A DNA stretch of 39,335 nucleotides from Nocardiopsis alba DSM 43377 (GTDB taxonomy: Bacteria > Actinomycetota > Actinomycetes > Streptosporangiales > Streptosporangiaceae): NCBI RefSeq assembly GCF_000341225.1, contig NZ_ANAC01000033.1, forward strand, positions 1-39,335. The letters are read 5' to 3'. Below the pieces are notes generated by a model. It did not search any database, was not told the origin of the DNA, and was given only the letters and a program-made list of their open reading frames with translations. A program made the translations under genes and the position numbers. Shown here piece by piece: positions 25,780 through 32,238 of the stretch (position 1 is its first letter; each line of letters starts with the position of its first letter).

Positions 25780-26958
25780 CTACTCCCCCGGCTCGTCGGA
25801 CTTGGCCACCGAGTACTCGATGGCCTTGGCCAGCGCAGGGACCGGCTCCAGGGCGATGGTCTCCTGGGACATGGTGATGCCAGCCTTGGCGGTGCGCTCG
25901 CGCAACTCGTGGAACGCCTCGATCGCCTCACCTGCTCCCAAAGAGATTTCTTCCCGTGCTCGGCCCTCGCCTTCGAAGACCAGGCGCTGGCCGGTGTGGA
26001 TCAGGTCGCAGCCTGAGCGCAGCCACACCGAGGGCCCACCGAACGCCAACCGGTCCCCGGCCAACGCCAACGCGGCCAGTGTGGCCCGGGCCAGACGCAC
26101 CGCCTCCACCGGAGCATCCCCGAAGCGCAGCCGTGCCAGAGCGGCCATCGACAGCCACCCCGCGCGCCGGGCGCCGGTGATGGACACACCGCCGTGGGCG
26201 GGGTTGGGAGCGATGTTGCCGTGGCCGCGTTCGCTGAGCTTCTCGCCCTTGGTCTTGGCCTTCTTCTCCCCCGGGATCATGAACTCCCAGTCGTCCTTCG
26301 TGGAGTCCTTGACGGCACCGGTGAGGTTGACCGGGTCCATCCGCCCTCCCTGGCGCCGGCCCAGGCGCGGGTCCAGGCCGACGATGGAGGAGGAGTAGGC
26401 GCGGGCGAACCGGGTCTGGTGGCCCTTGCGGTGAGAATCCCAGCCGCCGAACAGCAGCGACTCGGGCGAGTACTCGAACAGAGCCCGCACATCCCTGACG
26501 GTGACCGAACGGATCTTCTGCCCCACCTCGGTCTTGGCGAAGCGCACCCCGTCGATCTGGCTGTCGCGCAGGTAGGCGTCGGCGAACCGGTGCGGCATCT
26601 CCAGCGAGGTGATCCGTACCGGACCACGTGAGGTGGGGGTGGTGAGTTCGAACAGCGGCAGCCGGATGCGGCCCTCGTCCCGGGCCTCCAGCAGGGCGGT
26701 CTCGACACGGTTGGCCTGGCTGGGCACCTGGTCCAAAACCACGACCCATCGCTGCTCGCCGTCCACCCAGTGCTCCTCGGCCAGGTAGGGCGAATCGGCC
26801 AGCGGATTCTCCTGCTCCTGGCTCTTGTCCCTGGGGTAGGAGGGCGGGAACACCTTGTCACCGGCGGCGGGCCGGTACTCGGCCTGAGCCGACACCCCCG
26901 CCCAGGGACGCTCGGGCCCCACCGCGGCCAACAACAACTCCAGGAACTGACTGGACAT
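25780..26958 (-). CDS. csb1: Type I-G Csb1 (Cas7 backbone, GSU0053 family)
   Basis: This 392-residue protein starts at the ATG at 26958, preceded by AAGGAGACGTTG; the frame upstream to 27057 is not supported. Family features: SQANRVETALL (80-90), ITSLEMPHRFADAYLRDS (116-133) and a later LFGGWDSHRKG block. Csb1 is the RAMP backbone that coats the crRNA spacer in the type I-G interference complex. It is first in the three-gene operon csb1-csb2-cas3, transcribed away from array 2. A basic lysine-rich loop (GEKKAKTKGEKLSERG) lies mid-protein. Confidence 0.93.
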   Translation of the reverse strand: MSSQFLELLLAAVGPERPWAGVSAQAEYRPAAGDKVFPPSYPRDKSQEQENPLADSPYLAEEHWVDGEQRWVVVLDQVPSQANRVETALLEARDEGRIRLPLFELTTPTSRGPVRITSLEMPHRFADAYLRDSQIDGVRFAKTEVGQKIRSVTVRDVRALFEYSPESLLFGGWDSHRKGHQTRFARAYSSSIVGLDPRLGRRQGGRMDPVNLTGAVKDSTKDDWEFMIPGEKKAKTKGEKLSERGHGNIAPNPAHGGVSITGARRAGWLSMAALARLRFGDAPVEAVRLARATLAALALAGDRLAFGGPSVWLRSGCDLIHTGQRLVFEGEGRAREEISLGAGEAIEAFHELRERTAKAGITMSQETIALEPVPALAKAIEYSVAKSDEPGE

Positions 26959-27267
26959 CAACGTCTCCTTACAAAAGGCGAGGGGGTTACGTGGCGATGG
27001 CGGTGACCAGCGGGGTGAAAGGGGTGTTGCAGCGGTGTGGGTAGCACCGGGCAACACCGTAGAGGCAGGATGTGACAGAACCGGGTGCTAGTCTGCCGAT
27101 CCGGCAATCGCCAAGCATCTGTGATGACTGAACTCGGCCCGCACGAACTTGGAGTGCGCATGAAAACCCCAGCAGGTTCCCAAGCAGAAAACCGACAAAA
27201 TGCCCGCCTGGACGGGTTTTCCGTCTTCTTTCAAATGCCTGCTGCGGATATCTGCTGATCAGATGCC
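26959..27267. promoter_or_regulatory. Divergent cas operon promoter and array 2 leader
   Basis: This 309-bp gap has no gene. Its left part should hold the csb1 promoter (minus strand). Its right part, AT-richer from about 27155, is the leader of array 2 and contains the leader box at 27174-27205. Exact promoter hexamers are not clear by eye. Confidence 0.6.
27174..27205 (+). promoter_or_regulatory. Leader box of CRISPR array 2
   Basis: AGGTTCCCAAGCAGAAAACC followed by GACAAAATGCCC lies 62 bp before the first repeat. It is the counterpart of 20173-20205 on the opposite strand. The shared box at the same distance supports the array orientations assigned here. Confidence 0.7.
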
Positions 27268-28029
27268 GTCTCAACGGCTCCTCGGGAGCCGTCCGCGTTG
27301 AAGGACCTTGGCCGGTCTCTCTTTGCCCGACGCGGGGATGTCTCAACGGCTCCTTGGGAGCCGTCCGCGTTGAAGGTTGGGATCGACGCCGCGTCCGGCG
27401 CCCTGGTGGGCGTCTCAACGGCTCCTTGGGAGCCGTCCGCGTTGAAGGAACGCCTCCAACGTGTCGATCCACGGGGCAGCCGTCGTCTCAACGGCTCTTT
27501 GGGAGCCGTCCGCGTTGAAGGTCCAACATCCGGGAGCAGCATAAACAGCTCTACCAGTCTCAACGGCTCTTTGAGAGCCGTCCACGTTGAAGGTACGGCA
27601 AGACCGGCGCCCCCTACAACGAGATCTAGTCTCAACGGCTCCTTGGGAGCCGTCCGCGTTGAAGGATGGGGATGCCGGTCCGGGCCACCGTTCTTGGACG
27701 GTCTCAACCGCTCTTTGAGAGCCGTCCACGTTGAAGGGGCTACGACGATCGCCCCATCGAAACCGTCGACGTGTCTCAACGGCTTCTTTAGGAGCCGTCC
27801 GCGTTGAAGGGCGACCTCGTCCAGCTCCATATCCAACGGAGGGTCGTCTCAACGGCTCCTTGGGAGCCGTCCGCGTTGAAGGCTGAACGAGTTCATCGGA
27901 ACCGACTCCTCCATCGAGGAGTCTCAACGGCTCTTTGAGAGCCGTCCGCGTTGAAGGGCGCAGTACGCGACCCGTATCCAGTGGGTGTACGAGTCCCAAC
28001 GGCCCCTTGGGAGCCGTCCACGTTGAAGG
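27268..28029 (+). CRISPR. CRISPR array 2: 11 repeats, 10 spacers
   Basis: Repeats are 37 nt: they begin GTCTCAACG, have stem ACGGCTC / GAGCCGT around CTTGG, then CCG, and end CGTTGAAGG. Starts are 27268, 27340, 27412, 27485, 27557, 27629, 27701, 27773, 27846, 27921 and 27993. The eighth repeat has one extra base. Spacers are 35 nt except 36 (third) and 38 (ninth). The last repeat carries several changes (GTCCCAACGGCCCC start), marking the leader-distal end. Several repeats carry paired C-to-T and G-to-A changes in the stem. Transcribed on the plus strand, away from the cas genes. Confidence 0.97.
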
Positions 28030-28094
28030 GCCTGGCCTGAGTCCGTGTGCTCCTGTCACACGGGCCCAACCGTCATGAGAGAGCCGCTTCAGAG

Positions 28095-28516
28095 TCACCG
28101 CTTGCGCACCTGAGCGCTGGTCACCTGCGAGTTCCTGGCGATCTTCCGCCTGCCCCCTGCTTGGGGGGACCTGCGCTCGTAGAGGCCGCGTTCCTTCACG
28201 AGTCGGCCCCAGCGCTCTTTCCGGTCGAAGCGATCACCGATCGCCTTCCCATCGGGCAGTTCCCCGTGTTCCTGTTCCCACTCCTCAGCCCACGCCCAGG
28301 CTCGGGCCTGGAACGGTGAGTGGGGCAGGGAACCTTCTTCTGCCCCGACGCATCCACAAGGTGCAGACCAGCTCGCGGTGAGGAAGCCACCCCCTTAAGG
28401 TCCCGCTCATCGTCTGCGGACGCAGTGCGTACGCTCTTGGCCGTGTTGCGGAACTCGCGCATGAGCAACTCGTACGCACCGATCAACGCGAACGACGGCC
28501 AGGCGTAGATGGGCCG
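28095..28516 (-). pseudogene. Broken DUF2637-like (SpdB-type) mobile-element gene
   Basis: Two adjacent minus-strand reading frames together resemble the C-terminal half of actinobacterial DUF2637 proteins. Frame one, from 28516, reads RPIYAWPSFALIGAYELLMR, a membrane-type segment, and continues EFRNTAKS. Frame two, ending with a TGA at 28095-28097, reads ARAWAWAEEWEQEHGELPDG and then KAIGDRFDRKERWGRL, the helix-turn-helix-like tail seen in this group. The frames differ by one base, with the shift somewhere in 28320-28430. The N-terminal half is missing: similarity starts exactly at the 44-bp repeat. Such genes are common on conjugative plasmids and integrative elements. Assignment is from memory of the family pattern. 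Confidence 0.55.
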
Positions 28517-28517
28517 A

Positions 28518-28561
28518 GCCCACCCCGGACGAAGGCCGGAATCCACATGGATTCCGGCCTT
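28518..28561 (+). repeat. 44-bp direct repeat, right copy
   Basis: This copy matches 18177-18220 with two mismatches. It is not attached to a tRNA gene; the sequence to its left is the truncated DUF2637-like frame. With the left copy it brackets about 10.3 kb. Confidence 0.75.
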
Positions 28562-28562
28562 C
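28531..28562. terminator. Terminator-like hairpin
   Basis: A 14-bp perfect stem (28531-28544 with 28549-28562, loop ACAT) sits within the right repeat copy, close to the stop of the IclR gene (28630), for which it could serve as terminator. Confidence 0.6.
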
Positions 28563-28629
28563 TCCATTCCCATCCCTCCGTTCCTCGACGGCGAGCTCGG
28601 GCCGAGCCACCGCCGCCCAAGCCCCGACC

Positions 28630-29358
28630 TCAGGCCTGGGGGATCAAGACGGCCAGGCGCCGCGCGGCCTCCGCCACCGCCACGCCGATCGCCTCGGGGT
28701 CCTTCAGTTCCAGGACCGAGACCCCCACCGCGGCCACGGGCTTGCCCTGCCGCCCCATGACCGGGGCGGAGACGCCGCTCACCGCGTGGGTGACCTCGCC
28801 GTGGGTGATGGCGTAGCCGCGGCTTCGGGCCTGGGTCACCTCTTCTCGTTCCTGTTCGCGCGGCGGCATCGCCGAGAGGAGGGCCAGTCCCGCCGAGCCC
28901 TGGTCCATCGGGTCGACGCGGCCGGCTCGGAAGGCGATGTGCGCGTGCGCGCCGCGCGGTTCGACCACCATGAGCGCCCTGGCCTCCGCTTCTCCTTCGG
29001 GGACGACGAGGTGCGCGGTGGCGCCCTGGGTCTCCGCCAGTTCCATGAGGACGGGTCCGGCGACGGTGCGCAGGTCGACTTCGACGGCTTCGGCCAGTGA
29101 CACCAGGCCGGGCCCGAGGGTGACGCGTTTGGAGGGGTCGCGGGTGCACAGGCGGTGCTCCTCCAGGGTGCGGATCAGCCGGTGGGCGACCGTCCGGTGC
29201 ACCCCGACCCCTTCGGCGACCTCGGAGACCGTCAGCCCGTGTGGGTTGCGCGCGAGCAGCTCCAGCACCTCGATGCCGTTGTGGAGCGTCTTCGACGTCT
29301 TGGTGTCGGGCCGGTCTCCCTGTGCAGGTGGCACGCGTTTCCTTTCGGTGGCGGACAC
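28630..29358 (-). CDS. IclR-family transcriptional regulator
   Basis: This 242-residue protein starts with GTG at 29358 after AAGGGGG. The N-terminal winged helix-turn-helix lies at about residues 25-80 (GIEVLELLARNPHGLTVSEV, then VHRTVAHRLIRTLEEH). The C-terminal IclR effector domain includes DQGSAGLALLSAMPP and VTHAVSGVSAPVMGRQGKPVAAVGVS, the usual ligand-pocket strands. It is divergent from a five-gene catabolic operon. A 10-bp inverted repeat overlaps its start codon, which suggests autoregulation. The effector is probably a substrate or intermediate of that operon, likely a small carboxylic or aromatic compound. Confidence 0.92.
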   Translation of the reverse strand: MSATERKRVPPAQGDRPDTKTSKTLHNGIEVLELLARNPHGLTVSEVAEGVGVHRTVAHRLIRTLEEHRLCTRDPSKRVTLGPGLVSLAEAVEVDLRTVAGPVLMELAETQGATAHLVVPEGEAEARALMVVEPRGAHAHIAFRAGRVDPMDQGSAGLALLSAMPPREQEREEVTQARSRGYAITHGEVTHAVSGVSAPVMGRQGKPVAAVGVSVLELKDPEAIGVAVAEAARRLAVLIPQA

Positions 29359-29388
29359 ACGTCACCCCCTTGACGGGAGTGACGTGTG
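29356..29388. promoter_or_regulatory. Inverted repeat over the IclR start
   Basis: Arms CACACGTCAC (29356-29365) and GTGACGTGTG (29379-29388) are perfect 10-bp complements around 13 bp. TTGACG (29370-29375) within the gap could be a -35 for the rightward operon. Confidence 0.6.
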
Positions 29389-29405
29389 ACACGTACGTTA
29401 ACTTT

Positions 29406-29428
29406 TAATCGCACGGCGCGTGCGATTA
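29406..29428. promoter_or_regulatory. 23-bp palindrome before the catabolic operon
   Basis: TAATCGCACG and CGTGCGATTA pair perfectly around GCG. The site is 17 bp upstream of the SnoaL-like start codon and is the best IclR operator candidate. Confidence 0.65.
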
Positions 29429-29445
29429 TAGCACACCGGAGATTC

Positions 29446-29871
29446 ATGGACACCCCGACGGCCTCCCAGATCCACCAGTTCTACGCGCGGCAGTCCCACC
29501 TCATCGACTCCGGTCGCGCGCGGGAGTGGGCCGACACCTTCACCCCGGACGGCGAGTTCCACTCACCGACCTATCCCGAACCCGTGGTCGGGTCCGCGGC
29601 CCTGGCCGACTTCGCGGCCGGGTTCCACCGCCGGGCCGCCGAACAGAGCGAGGTCCACCGGCACGTGGTCACCAACGTCTGGGTGCGCTCCGACGAGGAG
29701 GCGCCCTTCGACGGCGCCGTCGTCGAGGCCTACCTCCAGGTCCTGGCGACCACGATCGGCGGATCGACCCGCATCCTGCGCATGACCACCCTGACCGACC
29801 ACCTGGTGGTCTCGGAGGGCCGGTGGTCGGTCGCCAGGCGCGAGGTGCGCCGCGACGACTCCCCCGCCTGA
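29446..29871 (+). CDS. SnoaL-like / NTF2-fold protein
   Basis: This 141-residue protein starts at the ATG at 29446 after CGGAGA; the frame extends upstream over the palindromes and is not used. The pattern is IHQFYARQSHLIDSGRAREW, then ADTFTPDGEFHSPTYPEPV, a conserved HRHVVTNVWV strand, and a C-terminal VSEGRWSVARREVRR. This is the nuclear transport factor 2-like cone fold, as in SnoaL cyclases, small ring-opening or isomerising enzymes, and dioxygenase beta subunits. It is first in an operon with two SDRs and an FAD oxidoreductase, so it may act as isomerase, hydratase or accessory subunit on the same substrate. The exact reaction is not shown by sequence. Confidence 0.82.
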   Translation: MDTPTASQIHQFYARQSHLIDSGRAREWADTFTPDGEFHSPTYPEPVVGSAALADFAAGFHRRAAEQSEVHRHVVTNVWVRSDEEAPFDGAVVEAYLQVLATTIGGSTRILRMTTLTDHLVVSEGRWSVARREVRRDDSPA

Positions 29872-29924
29872 GACTCGCCCCTCACCACGAGACCCCACTC
29901 CCCTCATCCTGAAAGGAACCCCCG

Positions 29925-30758
29925 ATGACCCAGCACGAGGGCACCGGCCCCGCACGCGTCGACGACCGGCCGGTGACCGCGCTGTATCCCGAACTGCTCG
30001 GCACCACCGCGGTGGTCACCGGAGCCGCGCGGGGTATGGGCCGCGCCTTCACCCGCGCCCTCGCCCTGCGGGGTGTCAACGTCGTGGCGGCGGACATCGA
30101 CGACGCGGCCATGAAGGCGACCGCCGAGGAGATCAACCGGAACGCGGCGGCGGAGGCGCTCGTGTCGACCCCCGGCAGGGTCCTGGCCCGCCGCGTCGAC
30201 GTGACCGTCGCCGAGCAGCACGACGAGCTGGCCCGCGTCGCCCTCTCCGAGTTCGGTTCCCTCGATTCCTGGGTGAACAACGCCGGGATCTTCCCGTACG
30301 CCCCGGTCGGGGAGATCGACACCGACCAGATGAGCGCCGTGCTCGACGTCAACGTGCAGGGCGTTCTGCACGGGGCCCAGGCCGCCGCCCGCCACATGCG
30401 TCCGGGCGCGGCCATCGTGAACATGTCCTCGATCTCCGCGGTCCGGGTGCGCAAGGGGCGCGCGGCCTACTGCGCGTCCAAGGCCGCGGTGGCGCACCTG
30501 TCGGAGTCGTTGGCGGTCGAGCTCGGGGACCGGGGTATCCGGGTCAACTCCATCGCTCCCGGTTTCATCGACACCGAGATGACCCGCTGGCTCCAGGACG
30601 ACCCCGAAGCCCTCGCGGCCGCCATGGACCGGGTGCCGCTGCACCGGGTGGGCTCGCCCGAGGAGGTCGTGGGGGTGCTGCTCTTCCTGCTCTCCGACAG
30701 CAGCAGATACGTGACCGGCCACAGCATCGCCGTGGACGGGGGGTCGCGCCATGTCTGA
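29925..30758 (+). CDS. Short-chain dehydrogenase/reductase
   Basis: This 277-residue classical SDR starts after GAAAGGA. The cofactor loop TGAARGMG is at 32-39, and an acidic residue after the second strand (AADIDD) suggests NAD preference. NNAG is at 118-121, the catalytic serine in NMSSIS near 168-170, and YCASK gives Y182 and K186. The C-terminus has the usual GSPEEVVGVLLFLLSD and HSIAVDGG. It oxidises or reduces an alcohol/ketone of the operon's substrate. Its end overlaps the next gene by eight bases, so translation is coupled. Confidence 0.93.
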   Translation: MTQHEGTGPARVDDRPVTALYPELLGTTAVVTGAARGMGRAFTRALALRGVNVVAADIDDAAMKATAEEINRNAAAEALVSTPGRVLARRVDVTVAEQHDELARVALSEFGSLDSWVNNAGIFPYAPVGEIDTDQMSAVLDVNVQGVLHGAQAAARHMRPGAAIVNMSSISAVRVRKGRAAYCASKAAVAHLSESLAVELGDRGIRVNSIAPGFIDTEMTRWLQDDPEALAAAMDRVPLHRVGSPEEVVGVLLFLLSDSSRYVTGHSIAVDGGSRHV

Positions 30759-32169
30759 GGCCCACGAGCACGACGTGATCGTGATCGGTGGCGGCGGTGC
30801 CGGGTTGGCGGCTGCGGCGAGCGCCGCCGAACGGGGGGCCAGGGTCCTGCTGTTCGAGTCCGAGACCGAACTCGGCGGATCGACGCAACTGTCGGCCGGT
30901 CTGTTCACCGCGGCGGGCACCAGTGTGCAGGCGGCGCTCGGCGTCGAGGACTCCCCCGAACGCTTCTACCAGCACTACATGGACCTCAACCAGTGGATGC
31001 TGGAGCCCGGGCTGATCGAGACGTTCTGTCGGCGGAGCGGTCCGGCGCTCGAATGGCTCATCGGGCTCGGCGTCGAGTTCCCCGCCGTGCTCTCCACCAA
31101 CGCCCACACGCCCGGTCTGACCCGGGCCGGGGTGGAGGACGTCTGGCGCGGCCACGTGCCCAAGGACCAGGGGTACGGGCTGGTGAGCGTCCTGGCCGCC
31201 GCCTGCCGGGAGCGACGTGTGGAGATGGTCTTGAACACGCGGGTCGAGGACCTGTTGTTCGAGGACGGACGTGTGGTCGGCGCGGTCGCGGACGGCGTCG
31301 AGGTGCGCGCGGCGGCGGTCGTGGTGACCACGGGCGGCTTCTCCCACGATCCCGCCCTGTTGGAGGAGCACTATCCGGACGCGCTGAGGTCCGGCGCGGA
31401 CGGCTTCGTCGTCGCCGCCGAGGGCAGCCGGGGCGACCACCTGCGCTTCGCCGACCGGGTGGGGGCGTCGGTGACCGGGTCGGGGTGGGGGCTGATCCTG
31501 CCCACCGCCTACTTCCAGCGTCGGCACCACTGGCAGTCGGGGTTCCCTCCGCTGTCGCGGATCCACGTGGACGGACGGGGGCTGCGCTTCATGGACGAGG
31601 ACGCCTCCTACGCGGTCTCGACCGGCATCATCGACGCGCGGGGCGGCCGGGTCTGGTGTGTCTTCGATGAGCGGGCGAGGAGGTCCCTGCCCGCCGGTTA
31701 CTCCGACTGGACCCCCGACCGGATCACCGAGGAGGCCGAGGCGGGTCGCACGCTCCGCGCCGACACGCTGGAGGAACTCGCCGGCATGATGGGCGTCCCG
31801 GAACGGGCCCTGGTCACCACGGTGCGGGACTGGAACGAACAGCTGCCGCACGGCCGGGATCCGCTCTTCCTGCGGCACCGCACCCTGGAGGCCAAGGGGC
31901 TGACCTCACCGCCCGACCCCATCGGTCCCGGGCCGTACTACGCCGCCCGGTACCTGCCGACCGAACTGGTCTGCACCCACGCCGGGCTGGCCGTGGACGA
32001 CCGCGCCGCCGTCCGCGACCGTTCCGGCCGGCCCATCGACGGCCTCTTCGCCGCTGGTGAAGCCGGTGCCGGGGTGCTCGGTCCCCGCTACGTCGGCGGC
32101 GGCAACGCCGTCTCCAACGCCGTCACCATGGGTCGCCTCGCGGGCCTCGAGGCGGCCGCCGGGCTCTGA
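30751..32169 (+). CDS. FAD-dependent oxidoreductase (fumarate reductase / ketosteroid dehydrogenase-like)
   Basis: This 472-residue flavoprotein has the FAD dinucleotide motif VIGGGGAGLAAAASAAERGA (residues 11-30) and a glutamate at the end of strand 2 (LLFESE). ELGGSTQLSAG follows as in FAD_binding_2 proteins, and the C-terminal GVLGPRYVGGGNAVSNAVTM supplies the second FAD contact. The family includes fumarate reductases, flavocytochromes and 3-ketosteroid dehydrogenases; 1,2-desaturation of a ketone is one option. The exact substrate cannot be named. It is co-translated with the preceding SDR. Confidence 0.88.
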   Translation: MSEAHEHDVIVIGGGGAGLAAAASAAERGARVLLFESETELGGSTQLSAGLFTAAGTSVQAALGVEDSPERFYQHYMDLNQWMLEPGLIETFCRRSGPALEWLIGLGVEFPAVLSTNAHTPGLTRAGVEDVWRGHVPKDQGYGLVSVLAAACRERRVEMVLNTRVEDLLFEDGRVVGAVADGVEVRAAAVVVTTGGFSHDPALLEEHYPDALRSGADGFVVAAEGSRGDHLRFADRVGASVTGSGWGLILPTAYFQRRHHWQSGFPPLSRIHVDGRGLRFMDEDASYAVSTGIIDARGGRVWCVFDERARRSLPAGYSDWTPDRITEEAEAGRTLRADTLEELAGMMGVPERALVTTVRDWNEQLPHGRDPLFLRHRTLEAKGLTSPPDPIGPGPYYAARYLPTELVCTHAGLAVDDRAAVRDRSGRPIDGLFAAGEAGAGVLGPRYVGGGNAVSNAVTMGRLAGLEAAAGL

Positions 32170-32238
32170 CCCGGAATCCCCCGATTCATCAGGGCCGCGG
32201 TGTCCGATCCCGGCCCGACCTGCCCACTAGGAGGCAGC

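Noticed and set aside
27231..28098. Open frames on both strands across array 2
   Set aside because: They are repeat-derived (recurring FNADGSQGAVET and RTAPKEPLR units) and are explained by the CRISPR array.
18177..28561. The 44-bp repeats as proven attL/attR of an integrative element
   Set aside because: Only five bases of the tRNA are included, the right copy has no tRNA remnant to its left, and no integrase gene is in the segment. A duplicated terminator explains it as well.
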